Positions 21,760-31,155 of a DNA stretch of 64,000 nt are shown here, piece after piece. Location of the stretch: the NCBI GenBank assembly GCA_035652435.1, contig DASRDU010000072.1, forward strand, positions 1-64,000, in the 5' to 3' direction. Made by a program: the position numbers and the translations under genes. Under the pieces are notes generated by a model that searched no databases, was not told where the DNA came from, and was given only the letters and a program-made list of their open reading frames with translations. Positions within the stretch are counted from its first letter, which is position 1; every line of letters begins with the position of its first letter. The DNA comes from DASRDU01 sp035652435. Its GTDB lineage: Bacteria > Acidobacteriota > Blastocatellia > RBC074.

Positions 21760-23256
21760 ATGCGAATGCGAGCAGATGTCGGATTAATTGCCTGCTGTCT
21801 GACACTGTTCGTGTCTCTGGCCTCGATTGCTCAGACCCCCGCCCCGCCGATCTACGTCACGCTCTGGTTCGACACCGAGGATTACATCCTGCCGCAGAGT
21901 GATGATGCCGCGAAACGAGTGGCCGAGATGCTCACCCGCCTGGGCGTCAGGGCGACGTTCAAGGTCGTCGGCGAAAAGGCACGGGTGCTGGAACAGCGCG
22001 GGCGAAGAGATGTCATCGCGGCCCTCAAAAAACACGAGATCGGTTACCACTCCAACACGCACAGCCAGCAGCCGACGAGCGCCGTGTACCTGCAGCATGC
22101 CGGCTGGGAGGACGGCAGCGCGGAGTTTTACCGCCGCGAGGTTCAGGGCGTCAGAGACATCCAGCGCATCTTCGGCGTGACCCCATCGTGTTACGGCCAG
22201 CCCGGCAGTTCGTGGGCGGCGCAGACTTACCCGGCGCTCAAACAGATGGGGATCAGCGTATATCTGGACGAGGCGGATCACGTCGGCATTGACGACCAGC
22301 CGTTTTATTACGGCGGGATGCTGAATGTTTTCAAAATGCGCTCGACCCTGGCGCGGATGGACCTCGGCGAAGACGCGCTCGGGAAGGGCCGGGAGAAGTT
22401 TCGGGCGGCCTGCGACAAGCTGCGGGCGCAGGGCGGCGGCACGATCAGCATCTACTATCACCCCTGCGAATTCATCCACCGCGAGTTCTGGGACGGCGTC
22501 AACTTCAGACGCGGAGCCAACCCGCCGCGCCACGAATGGAAGCTCCCGCCCATGCAGTCCGGGGCGGAGATTGAGAGGAACTTTCACGACTTCGAGGAAT
22601 ATGTGAAGTTCATTAAGGCGCAGCCCGGCGTGCGTTTCGTCACGGCGGGCGAACTAATGAAACTTTATAAGGACAAGTCTCTGGCGCATGGATTCAGCCA
22701 GGAAGAGATCCTGTCGCTCGCGCGGGCTGTGCAAAAAGAAATCACCTTTCAAAAAACGGGCAGCTTCACGCTTTCATCCGCTGACGTGTTCTCGCTGTTG
22801 ACGGAAGAGGCGGTGAGCCGTCCTGATAACAAAAAATCTGAGGCCATCAGGCTGAAACCATTGTATGGGCCGTCGCGCCCGTTCGGCCCCGGCGCGGGCA
22901 GCAGCCGACCGGCGACCGTCCCGCTGTCGGCCTTCCTGGCCGCTGCTCGCGATACCGCGGCGTTCTGCCGCGCCCACGGGCGAATGCCTGATGAAATATG
23001 GATCGGCGCAGTCAGCATTTCGCCACAGGATTATCTGGCCACGCTCGGCGCGGTCATTGAAAGCCGGACTGACGGCGCAAACCAGTTGCCGATCACAATC
23101 AGGGAAGGGAAGTTCACCGCGGATAAATACGTCGCGGAAGACTCACCGCAGCTGTGGGGCTGGGTGATCTTCCCCGAAGGTTTTCACGCGCCGCAGATCA
23201 TGGAACTGGCGCGGTTGCAGGCGTGGACGCTCAAGCCCGCGCTGCTGCAACGTTGA
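21760..23256 (+). CDS. Exported polysaccharide deacetylase-like protein
   Basis: This 498-residue protein has a signal peptide (about 1-25, ending SIAQTPAPP) and a NodB-homology-like barrel starting TLWFDTEDYILP. The Asp-Asp-like pair is replaced by DTED, and the metal histidines sit in YHSNTHSQQ. A conserved turn follows at PSCYGQPGSSWAAQ. The second half (about 300-498) is an uncharacterised domain with no recognisable motif. Carbohydrate esterase family 4 relatives remove acetyl groups from chitin-like or peptidoglycan chains; the changed Asp motif makes exact activity uncertain. Position in the sugar island supports periplasmic glycan trimming. No strong ribosome site is visible. Confidence 0.83.
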   Translation: MRMRADVGLIACCLTLFVSLASIAQTPAPPIYVTLWFDTEDYILPQSDDAAKRVAEMLTRLGVRATFKVVGEKARVLEQRGRRDVIAALKKHEIGYHSNTHSQQPTSAVYLQHAGWEDGSAEFYRREVQGVRDIQRIFGVTPSCYGQPGSSWAAQTYPALKQMGISVYLDEADHVGIDDQPFYYGGMLNVFKMRSTLARMDLGEDALGKGREKFRAACDKLRAQGGGTISIYYHPCEFIHREFWDGVNFRRGANPPRHEWKLPPMQSGAEIERNFHDFEEYVKFIKAQPGVRFVTAGELMKLYKDKSLAHGFSQEEILSLARAVQKEITFQKTGSFTLSSADVFSLLTEEAVSRPDNKKSEAIRLKPLYGPSRPFGPGAGSSRPATVPLSAFLAAARDTAAFCRAHGRMPDEIWIGAVSISPQDYLATLGAVIESRTDGANQLPITIREGKFTADKYVAEDSPQLWGWVIFPEGFHAPQIMELARLQAWTLKPALLQR

Positions 23257-23281
23257 TCGAATCTCTCCGGACGCCGACACA

Positions 23282-25414
23282 ATGAAGCATCTGAAAGCCG
23301 GAATCGTTGTTGCACTGCTGCTGTCGCTCGCCTGGATCCCGCGCGGCTCTGACGCGCAGGAGCAGGCCCCCGCCCGTGAATACCGCGAATGGAAGATGTT
23401 CGGCGGCGGGCCTGAAAACATTCACTACTCCACGCTGCGGCAGATCAACCGCGAGAACGTGCGGCAACTCGAAGTCGCGTGGACGTACGATACCGGCGAC
23501 GCTTTCCCGGGTTCGGAAATGCAGTGCAATCCGATTGTCGCAAATGGCGTGCTGTACGCGACCTCACCGAAGCTGCGCGTCATCGCGCTCGACGCGGCGA
23601 CGGGCAGACTGATCTGGAGCTTCGACCCGCACGACGGGGGGAAGACACTCGGCAAGCCGCGCAACCGCGGAGTCACTTACTGGGACGACGGCGGAGACGG
23701 GCGCGTCTACTTCGTCTTCCGCCATTTCCTTTACGCGCTCGATGCAAAGACCGGAAAACCGGTGGAAGGCTTTGGCGAAGCGGGCCGCGTGGATTTGCGC
23801 GCGGGGCTGGGCCGCGACCTGAAAGAGATCTCGATCACCGCGACGACCCCGGGAGTCGTTTACAAAGACCTGCTGATCCTTGGCAGCTTGGTGAGTGAAT
23901 CCCTGCCGTCATCGCCCGGGCACATTCGGGCGTTCGATCTGCGCACGGGCAGATTGCGCTGGGTCTTTCACACGATCCCGCAGCCGGGCGAATTCGGTTA
24001 CAAGACGTGGCCGAAAGACGCCTGGCAATATATTGGCGGCGCGAACAACTGGGGCGGCATGGTGGTTGATGAAAGGCGCGGGCTGGTCTTTGCGCCGACC
24101 GGCTCGGCGGCCTTCGATTTTTACGGGGCCAACCGGCATGGCGATAACCTGTTTGCGAATTCGCTGCTCTGTCTGGATGCCGCGACCGGCAAACGGGTGT
24201 GGCACTTTCAGGCGGTGAGGCACGACGTGTGGGATCGCGATTTCCCCGCGGCGCCCGCGCTCGTCACCCTGAATCGCAACGGGCGGATGATTGACACGGT
24301 CGCGCAGATTACGAAATCCGGCCACGTGTTTGTCTTTGAGCGGGCCGACGGCAAACCCGTCTTCCCGATTGAATACCGCAAAGTCCCGGTAAACGGTGCG
24401 GACGGGGAGAGGCTCGCGGAAAAACAACCGCTGCCATTGATGCCTCCGCCGTTCGCCAGACAAAGGCTCACTGAAGAGCTGCTGACTCGGCGCACTCCCG
24501 AAGCGCACGCGGCGGCGCTCGAACGCTTTCGCCGGATTCGCAGCAACGGGCAGTTCGAGCCGCCGAGTCTGGCGGGCACCGTCATCTTCCCCGGCTTCGA
24601 CGGCGGCGGCGAATGGGGCGGCGCTTCATTCGATCCCGAAACCGGGTTGTTTTACGTGAACTCGAACGAGATGGCGTGGATTCTGCGGCTGGTCGAGAAG
24701 CCGCAGAATGTGCTGGGCGGCAGGAGCCTCTACGAAGCCAATTGCGCCAGCTGCCACCGTAGCGATCTGCGCGGCAGCCCGCCGGAGTTTCCTTCACTCG
24801 TCAACATCGGCGGCAAATACAGCGAGCCGGAAATCCGCACGCTCATTCGCAACGGGCAGGGCCGCATGCCCGGCTTCTCTTCACTCGGCAATGACGCGAT
24901 CCAAGCAATCACCCGCTACCTGATGACCGGCGAAGACGCGAAGACTGCGGTCACTCAGAAAAAGCCTGCGCCGATTGATTTGAAGTACACGATTGATGGT
25001 TACAACAAATTCCTGGACCCTGATGGCTACCCGGCCATCGCGCCGCCCTGGGGTACGCTGACGGCGATTGATCTGAACAGAGGTGCAATTGTCTGGCAGA
25101 TCCCGCTCGGCGAATACCCGGAACTGGCCGCGCAGGGGATGCGCGACACGGGCAGCGAGAATTACGGCGGCGCGGTCGTCACTGCCGGCGGCCTGCTGTT
25201 CATCGGCGCGACGAACTACGATAAAAAGTTCCGCGCATTCGACAAGCTGACCGGGAAGCTGCTCTGGGAGACTGTGCTGCCGTCGGCTGGCAACGCGACG
25301 CCCTCGACTTATGAAATCAACGGGCGACAGTTTGTCGTGATCGCAGCCGGTGGGGGAAAATCGAAAGCGCCGTCGGGCGGGAGTTATGTCGCCTTCGCGC
25401 TGCCAGAGAAATGA
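23282..25414 (+). CDS. PQQ-dependent dehydrogenase with internal haem c domain
   Basis: This 710-residue protein has a signal peptide (1-25) and a quinoprotein beta-propeller similar to membrane glucose dehydrogenase. Recognisable tryptophan-docking stretches are LEVAWTYDTGDAFPGSE and VWHFQAVRHDVWDRDFPAAP. A cytochrome c motif CASCH lies at 488-492, with a probable axial methionine in GRMPGFSSL. The propeller resumes after the cytochrome (WGTLTAIDLNRGAIVWQIPL to ENYGGAVVTAGGLLFIGAT). It would oxidise a sugar or alcohol in the periplasm and pass electrons via haem c to the respiratory chain. The haem domain sits inside, not at the end of, the propeller chain. A separate PQQ synthesis cluster is not in the window. 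Confidence 0.92.
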   Translation: MKHLKAGIVVALLLSLAWIPRGSDAQEQAPAREYREWKMFGGGPENIHYSTLRQINRENVRQLEVAWTYDTGDAFPGSEMQCNPIVANGVLYATSPKLRVIALDAATGRLIWSFDPHDGGKTLGKPRNRGVTYWDDGGDGRVYFVFRHFLYALDAKTGKPVEGFGEAGRVDLRAGLGRDLKEISITATTPGVVYKDLLILGSLVSESLPSSPGHIRAFDLRTGRLRWVFHTIPQPGEFGYKTWPKDAWQYIGGANNWGGMVVDERRGLVFAPTGSAAFDFYGANRHGDNLFANSLLCLDAATGKRVWHFQAVRHDVWDRDFPAAPALVTLNRNGRMIDTVAQITKSGHVFVFERADGKPVFPIEYRKVPVNGADGERLAEKQPLPLMPPPFARQRLTEELLTRRTPEAHAAALERFRRIRSNGQFEPPSLAGTVIFPGFDGGGEWGGASFDPETGLFYVNSNEMAWILRLVEKPQNVLGGRSLYEANCASCHRSDLRGSPPEFPSLVNIGGKYSEPEIRTLIRNGQGRMPGFSSLGNDAIQAITRYLMTGEDAKTAVTQKKPAPIDLKYTIDGYNKFLDPDGYPAIAPPWGTLTAIDLNRGAIVWQIPLGEYPELAAQGMRDTGSENYGGAVVTAGGLLFIGATNYDKKFRAFDKLTGKLLWETVLPSAGNATPSTYEINGRQFVVIAAGGGKSKAPSGGSYVAFALPEK

Positions 25415-25483
25415 AGAAAATGAACACCGGGCCGTCAGCAGGTCTGCGCAGTGGATTATGATCTGCCAGAGAAGGAGGAGCAG

Positions 25484-26707
25484 GTGAAAGCTTCGTCAGC
25501 TATAGCTCAGGAAACAGTCAGCCCGTCACTGAAAGAAGCTCCGGCGCGTCTGACTTCGCTCGATGCTTTTCGCGGATTCACGATGCTCTTTATGGCATCG
25601 GAAATCATGCGCATCCCCGAAGTCGCGCGCACCTTCACCGACAACCGCTTCGCGCAATTCGTCGCCGATATGCTGAGCCATAAGCAATGGGTCGGCTGTT
25701 CGCCCTGGGATCTGATCCAGCCGGCGTTCATGTTCATGGTCGGCGTCGCGCTGCCGTACTCGCTGGCGAGCAGGGAGGCGAAGGGGCAGTCATTCACGAA
25801 GATCCTCGCGCACACGGTCTGGCGCTCGCTCGTCCTGATCGCGCTCGGCATCTTCCTGCGCTCACAATCGCGTCCGCAAACATATTTTACGTTTGAAGAC
25901 GTGCTGACGCAGATCGGGCTGGGTTACACGTTCCTGTTCCTGCTGGCGAGGACATCTCCGAAAGTCCAGTGGATCGCCGCCGCGGCGATTCTGGTCGGAT
26001 ACTGGGCGGCGTTTGCTCTGTACCCGTTGCCGCCCGCGGATTTCGACACGACGACCGCGGGCGTGCCGCGCGACTGGCCACACCACCTCGGCGGGTTCGC
26101 GGCGCACTGGGACAAGAACACCAATCTGGCGAGCCGCGTGGATCAATGGTTCCTGAACCTCTTCCCGCGCGAAAAGCCTTTCGTGTATAACGGCGGCGGT
26201 TACCTGACGCTCAATTTTATTCCCTCGCTCGCCACGATGATCTTCGGGCTGCTCACCGGAGAGCTGTTGCGCAGTGAACGATCCGGGAAACAAAAGCTGC
26301 GCGCGCTCGTGGCGTGGGGCATGGCGGGAGTGATCCTCGGGGCCGCGCTCCACCTGACAGGAATCTGCCCCCTCGTCAAACGCATCTGGACTCCGACGTG
26401 GACCGTCTTCAGCACGGGCTGGGTGCTGCTATTGCTGGCCGCGTGGTATTACGTAATTGACCTCAAAGGCTACCGCCGCTGGGCCTTCCCGTTCCTGGTG
26501 GTCGGGATGAATTCAATCGCGATGTATTTCCTGGTTCACGTGGTCGTGGATTACATGGGGAATGCGCTAAAGATCCATCTGGGTCAGCGCGTCTTCGAGT
26601 TGTTCGGGCAGGCTTCAGTGCCGATAGTTCAGAACGGCCTGGTGCTGCTGATCCTGTGGCTGATGCTTTACTGGATGTACAAAAGGAAAATATTTTTGCG
26701 GGTATAA
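25484..26707 (+). CDS. DUF5009/heparan-alpha-glucosaminide acetyltransferase-like membrane protein
   Basis: GTG at 25484 is favoured because AAGGAGG lies five bases upstream; an earlier in-frame GTG at 25451 has no ribosome site. The 407-residue protein has about ten membrane helices. The family opening is RLTSLDAFRGFTMLFMASEI, and the second motif is WDLIQPAFMFMVGVALPYS. HGSNAT-type relatives transfer acetyl groups from cytoplasmic acetyl-CoA to amino sugars across a membrane. A sugar acetyltransferase beside two deacetylases suggests the locus edits N-acetylation of a glycan, but that is inference. Confidence 0.85.
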   Translation: MKASSAIAQETVSPSLKEAPARLTSLDAFRGFTMLFMASEIMRIPEVARTFTDNRFAQFVADMLSHKQWVGCSPWDLIQPAFMFMVGVALPYSLASREAKGQSFTKILAHTVWRSLVLIALGIFLRSQSRPQTYFTFEDVLTQIGLGYTFLFLLARTSPKVQWIAAAAILVGYWAAFALYPLPPADFDTTTAGVPRDWPHHLGGFAAHWDKNTNLASRVDQWFLNLFPREKPFVYNGGGYLTLNFIPSLATMIFGLLTGELLRSERSGKQKLRALVAWGMAGVILGAALHLTGICPLVKRIWTPTWTVFSTGWVLLLLAAWYYVIDLKGYRRWAFPFLVVGMNSIAMYFLVHVVVDYMGNALKIHLGQRVFELFGQASVPIVQNGLVLLILWLMLYWMYKRKIFLRV

Positions 26708-26763
26708 ATCGAAACGCCCGACCACTCCGTCGCCGGTTCTGATAAAAAACAAGGAGAGAACTC

Positions 26764-27786
26764 ATGGATAAACCACGAATCAGATTTTCAGTCATCGGGC
26801 TGAACCACGGTCACATCTACGGACAGGTCAAAGCCGTGCTGCGTGGCGGCGGCGAACTGGTTTCCTTTTACGCGAAGGAGCCCGATCTGGCCGCCGCTTT
26901 CCTGAAACAGTACCCGGACGTGAAGCAGGCGCGCAGCGAGAAAGAGGTCCTCGAAGACCGCTCGGTCCAGCTCATCGTCAGCGCCTCGATCCCGAACGAG
27001 CGCGCGCCGCTCGGCATCGAGGTGATGCGGCACGGCAAGGACTTCATGGTGGACAAGCCGGGCATCACCTCGCTCGAACAACTGGCCGAAGTGCGCCGCG
27101 TGCAGGAATCAACGCACCGCATCTATTCGATTATGTACAGCGAGCGGCTGGAAAACCCGGCGACTGTGAAGGCGGGAGAGATGGTCAGGGCCGGGGCGAT
27201 TGGCAAAGTCATCCAGACCATCGGGCTCGGTCCGCACCGCGCCAACCTGCCGACCCGGCCCGCGTGGTTTTTCGAGCGTGCGCGCTACGGCGGGATCATC
27301 TGCGACATCGCCTCGCACCAGTTCGATCAGTTCCTCTTCTTCACCGGCTCGACCAGGGCTGAAGTGGTCGCCTCGCAGGTCGGCAACGTGCATCACCCGC
27401 AGCACCCCGAGCTTGAAGATTTCGGCGACGTGATGCTGCGCGGCGACGGCGGGGCCGGCTACATTCGCGTGGACTGGTTCACGCCCGACGGGCTCAGCAC
27501 GTGGGGTGACGGGCGGCTGACGATCCTCGGGACGGACGGTTTCATCGAGATTCGCAAGAACTGCGACATCGGCGGGCGCCCCGGCGGCAATCACCTCTTC
27601 CTGGTTGATCAGAAGCAGACCCGCTACTTCGATTGCAGCAAAGACCCGCTGCCTTACGGCGAACAGCTGGTGAGTGACGTCGTCAACCGCACCGAGACCG
27701 CGATGCCGCAGGCGCACTGCTTCCTTGCGACCGAGCTGGCGCTGAGGGCGCAGAAGCAGGCCCAGCGGATCAACCTCAGGAAATAA
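26764..27786 (+). CDS. Second Gfo/Idh/MocA family oxidoreductase
   Basis: This 340-residue protein follows AAGGAGAG. Its N-terminal motif is IGLNHGHIYGQ in place of the usual GxGxxG, and the signature EKP is changed to DKPG (about 99-102). The catalytic region GGIICDIASHQFDQFLFF is conserved. No signal peptide is seen. The altered nucleotide loop (NHGH) resembles a subfamily frequent in Planctomycetes and Acidobacteriota sugar loci. It is 41% or so of the distance from the first copy in the island and is not a recent duplicate: the two proteins share only family motifs by eye. Substrate unknown. Confidence 0.9.
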   Translation: MDKPRIRFSVIGLNHGHIYGQVKAVLRGGGELVSFYAKEPDLAAAFLKQYPDVKQARSEKEVLEDRSVQLIVSASIPNERAPLGIEVMRHGKDFMVDKPGITSLEQLAEVRRVQESTHRIYSIMYSERLENPATVKAGEMVRAGAIGKVIQTIGLGPHRANLPTRPAWFFERARYGGIICDIASHQFDQFLFFTGSTRAEVVASQVGNVHHPQHPELEDFGDVMLRGDGGAGYIRVDWFTPDGLSTWGDGRLTILGTDGFIEIRKNCDIGGRPGGNHLFLVDQKQTRYFDCSKDPLPYGEQLVSDVVNRTETAMPQAHCFLATELALRAQKQAQRINLRK

Positions 27787-27836
27787 AGCGGGCCGAATTA
27801 CGGGCCGCTCTGTTACGCGCCCCGGGGAGGATTACG

Positions 27837-29255
27837 ATGACTGAGCATCTTCGCATCACTCGCAACCGGCGCGAGTTTCTGTCCGACGCCTTCTGCGGTT
27901 TTGGCGCGCTGGCTGTCGGCGCGATGCTCGCCCGGGAACAGGCGCGCGCGCAGTCCGCGAATCCACTCGCCCCCAGGAAACCGCACAAGCCCGCGAAGGC
28001 GAAATCGGTGATCTTCCTCTTCCTCAGCGGCGGCCCCAGCCACATCGAAACGTTCGACCCCAAGCCACTGCTCAACAAACTCGACGGCCAGAAGCGCCCG
28101 GCGAGTTTCGGCGAGGCGAAATACCAGTTCGTGACGAGCGACGCGAAACTGCTCGGCACCAGGCGCACATTCAAGCGGTATGGAAAGAGCGGAATCGAAG
28201 TCTCTGACCTCTTCCCGCACCTCGCCGAGCGCGTGGATGACCTGGCGGTCATCCGCTCCTGCCACGGCGATATGGTGGTTCACTCCGCCGCGCAGTATCA
28301 GCTCTTCACCGGCCGTGTGATTCCCGGTTTCCCCAGCATGGGTTCGTGGGTCATCTACGGCCTCGGGGCCGAAGCCGAATCGCTGCCCGCTTATGTCGTC
28401 CTGCCTGATCCAAAAGGGGCGCAGGAAGCCGGGACGCCGATGTACACCAACGGGTTCCTGCCGTCGGTCTATCAGCCCACCATGTTCCGCCCCGGCGCGA
28501 GGCCGGTCCTGAATCTGGACCTGCCCAAAGGGGTTTCCGCAGACCAGCGCCGTAAGACGCTTGGACTCATCAGGCAGCTCAACGAACTCGATATGGCCGC
28601 AGACGACGCCGAATTATCGGCCCGCCTCAACACCTACGACCTCGCATTCAAAATGCAGACCGAAGCGCCCGCGATCTTCGATCTCTCGAACGAGCCGCAG
28701 GAGACTCTCGATCTGTACGGCATCGGCAGGCAGCCGACTGATGATTATGGGCGGCGCTGCCTGCTGGCCCGGCGGCTCGTCGAAAAGGGCGTGCGCTTTG
28801 TCTGCCCGGTCTCGGGCGGTGGAACCGGAAACACGCAGTGGGACGCGCATGACGATATTGAAGAGAACCACCTGCGGATGGCCGCGCAGGCGGATCGGCC
28901 GATGGCCGCGCTGCTCACTGACCTCAAACGGCGCGGGCTGCTCGATTCAACGCTCGTCCTGATCGGGGGCGAATTCGGTCGCTCGCCCGAATCGCAGGGG
29001 AGCAAGGGGCGCGACCACCACAATCTCGGCTTCACGATGGTGATGGCGGGCGGTGGCATCAAAGGTGGTCAGGTCTACGGCGCGACGGACGAGATCGGCC
29101 TGAGGGCGGTCGAGAAGCCGGTTCACTTCCGCGACATTCACACGACGATCCTGAATCAGCTGGGCCTCGATCAGGACGCGCTCAGCTATCTGCACCAGGG
29201 CCGCGAGGAGCGGCTGACCGAAATCCGCGGCAGTGTCATTGCTGACCTCGTATAG
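27837..29255 (+). CDS. DUF1501 protein with Tat-like signal
   Basis: This 472-residue protein starts after GGGGAGG. The N-terminus carries NRREFLSDAFCGFGALAVG, a twin-arginine-type signal, then ARAQS as a likely cleavage region. The DUF1501 body has the opening KSVIFLFLSGGPSHIETFDP and the late motif VLIGGEFGRSPESQGSKGRDH, which places it in the alkaline phosphatase/sulfatase-like superfamily. Function is not established; the genes are common in Planctomycetes and Acidobacteriota beside DUF1549/DUF1553 cytochromes, which are absent here. Folding before export would suit a metal-bound enzyme. It is the last plus-strand gene of the island. Confidence 0.9.
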   Translation: MTEHLRITRNRREFLSDAFCGFGALAVGAMLAREQARAQSANPLAPRKPHKPAKAKSVIFLFLSGGPSHIETFDPKPLLNKLDGQKRPASFGEAKYQFVTSDAKLLGTRRTFKRYGKSGIEVSDLFPHLAERVDDLAVIRSCHGDMVVHSAAQYQLFTGRVIPGFPSMGSWVIYGLGAEAESLPAYVVLPDPKGAQEAGTPMYTNGFLPSVYQPTMFRPGARPVLNLDLPKGVSADQRRKTLGLIRQLNELDMAADDAELSARLNTYDLAFKMQTEAPAIFDLSNEPQETLDLYGIGRQPTDDYGRRCLLARRLVEKGVRFVCPVSGGGTGNTQWDAHDDIEENHLRMAAQADRPMAALLTDLKRRGLLDSTLVLIGGEFGRSPESQGSKGRDHHNLGFTMVMAGGGIKGGQVYGATDEIGLRAVEKPVHFRDIHTTILNQLGLDQDALSYLHQGREERLTEIRGSVIADLV

Positions 29256-29274
29256 TTTCGTTATCGCAGGGCCG

Positions 29275-30099
29275 TCACCCTTCGAGAGTTTCGAAGCGCG
29301 GGAGGGGGACTTCGCCGAGTACGCGGCTCCAGTGTTCGTAGTAGGCGCCGGCCGCGCGGTAACCGCCGTGCGAACGCACGACGTTCCGGCAGTCAATGAC
29401 GAAGACCTCCGGGCATTCGCTCTCGATGATATCCGGGTGCTGCGGGCCCTTCCAGCCGAGTGCCCGGTCGAACTCAGGGGCATCGCCGATTCTGAAGGCG
29501 AACCTGAGAGTGTTGTCTCGCTCGGTGTGATACACGAGACACCGGCGGCACTCCGCGAGCGCACCGTTGAACTCCTCGCCCGGCTCAAGGACTTCATCAT
29601 CAACGGCGGGCGCCGTCAGTATCAGGTTGTCAACGAAGCCCTCGGTCCCTCCGGCCAGCGCCTGCAGCGCGACCCGGGCGCCAAGGCTGTGCGTCTGGAC
29701 GTCAACCGTGCGGGCGTTGCGGGAGGCCAGTTCGAGCAGCGCGCGGAAGAAACCGGCCGAGCGGTTGGCGAACGGGACGGCGGGGAAGAACCCCAGAGGC
29801 GTCGCGAAGCCGGGCCAGGCGAATCCCAGCACCAGCCCGTAACCAGTGTCGCCCATCAGCCCGGAATCAATCATCCCTTTGAGCAGCCGCTGGTACGCCG
29901 TCGCGACATTCTGGAGCGGGTTCCTGAACCCGTGGATGAGAATCAGGACGTGTTTGCCCCGCATCTGTTCGGCCAGATTCATCTCGTCAAGCTCTTCGAA
30001 CTGATCGAGCCGCGGCAGGAACGGGTAATTGCGGATCAGGTTCCGATCCGAGAACGCGCGGCTGTCGGAAAAATCCTTACGGCAACTGATCAGAATCAT
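29275..30099 (-). CDS. DUF900-like alpha/beta hydrolase
   Basis: This 274-residue protein starts after AAGGAGGG. It has the oxyanion region HVLILIHGFRNPLQNV, the segment GLVLGFAWPGFATPLGFF and the nucleophile elbow VDVQTHSLGARVALQAL, with Ser in THSLG. That order fits the DUF900 family of alpha/beta hydrolases. A late region has HGGYRAAGAYYEHW, possibly with the catalytic histidine. It has no signal peptide. Convergent with DUF1501, only 19 bp apart. It is separated by 147 bp from the nitrilase gene on the same strand. Substrate unknown. Confidence 0.8.
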   Translation of the reverse strand: MILISCRKDFSDSRAFSDRNLIRNYPFLPRLDQFEELDEMNLAEQMRGKHVLILIHGFRNPLQNVATAYQRLLKGMIDSGLMGDTGYGLVLGFAWPGFATPLGFFPAVPFANRSAGFFRALLELASRNARTVDVQTHSLGARVALQALAGGTEGFVDNLILTAPAVDDEVLEPGEEFNGALAECRRCLVYHTERDNTLRFAFRIGDAPEFDRALGWKGPQHPDIIESECPEVFVIDCRNVVRSHGGYRAAGAYYEHWSRVLGEVPLPRFETLEG

Positions 30100-30246
30100 A
30101 GGTATCCCTCCTTACTTTGGTCGTAGAGAAAGAAAGCAATCAACTACCGTCAGATAAATGCGCCGGGTTCATTGACAGGATCGCAGGGGGGACGGTGGGC
30201 GCGTCGGCTTCATTCGGATGTCAGAGCGGTTCCCGCCTCGTCTGAT

Positions 30247-31074
30247 TCAGTCCGAGGCGCGAGCTTTCGTCACCAGACGGACGTATTCATCCATGACAGC
30301 CGGATTCTTCGAAGCGTCCCACCCGTGCCGCCGCTCACGGGGCGCGGTTTCAATGTCCGCAACTACCAGATCGGCCCTGAATTGCTGCGCCGACCCCAGC
30401 ACCATCCCGTCCGGATCAACGATCCCGGATGATCCCCAGGAGACGAGATCCGGAGTCCGACCCGCGACATCAGCACGAATCACCGAAACGCTGTTCTCTA
30501 CCGCCCGGGCGATGTCAGCGTTCCTTGCGAGGGTGACGAGTTCCGGGCCGCCCTTCGTCGGAGGGAGGCCATTGTTCGTGGGCACGAACAGGGCCGCCGC
30601 CCCCCGGGAAGCCATGACTCGCGCCGGCTCGATGTAGTTCGAGTCGAGGCAGATCATGATCCCGAACGTCAGCTCACCGACTGTGAAGACCGGCATCCTG
30701 TCGCCGGCCTGATAGACAGACCTGTTGATTGCCGGATAGAGCTTGCGATAGAGACCGACGACAGACCCTTTATGAAAGACTGCCGCGGAGTTGTAGAGTC
30801 GGCCCTGACGGTCAATCTCCGTGAACCCCGGAATCGTCGTGACGGTCTCGCTCGCGAGGGGTGCAAGGACCCGGTTCAGCTGACCGCCTTCCACGTCAAT
30901 TGCGATGCTGGCAGGCCGGGGCGAGTAGTCGGCCAGACCTCCGAGTATGCCCTCGGGGCAGCAGAGGATTTCCACCCCCGCGGATTCGCACCGGGCGACC
31001 TGTTCGCGAATCAGAGCGAGCGCCTCCATCGAACCACAGGCAGAGAGGGGAGCCTGGTACGCGGCAACCTTCAC
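30247..31074 (-). CDS. Carbon-nitrogen hydrolase (nitrilase superfamily)
   Basis: The start is GTG at 31074, nine bases after GGAGG. The 275-residue protein has the full catalytic triad of the superfamily: E41 in CCPEGILGG, K111 in YRKLYP and C142 in GIMICLDSNYIEP. Members hydrolyse amides or nitriles of small molecules, such as N-carbamyl compounds or omega-amides. Size and motif spacing are typical, and no second domain is present. The exact branch is not clear. It lies between two other hydrolases on the same strand, but the gaps (81 and 147 bp) leave operon membership open. Confidence 0.92.
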   Translation of the reverse strand: MKVAAYQAPLSACGSMEALALIREQVARCESAGVEILCCPEGILGGLADYSPRPASIAIDVEGGQLNRVLAPLASETVTTIPGFTEIDRQGRLYNSAAVFHKGSVVGLYRKLYPAINRSVYQAGDRMPVFTVGELTFGIMICLDSNYIEPARVMASRGAAALFVPTNNGLPPTKGGPELVTLARNADIARAVENSVSVIRADVAGRTPDLVSWGSSGIVDPDGMVLGSAQQFRADLVVADIETAPRERRHGWDASKNPAVMDEYVRLVTKARASD

Positions 31075-31155
31075 CGGGAGTAACCTCCGGATAAGCTCTG
31101 CAAGTATGTCTTCAGGGAACCGGGCACGCTATCTTTCCCGCTTTGATTACTGCGC

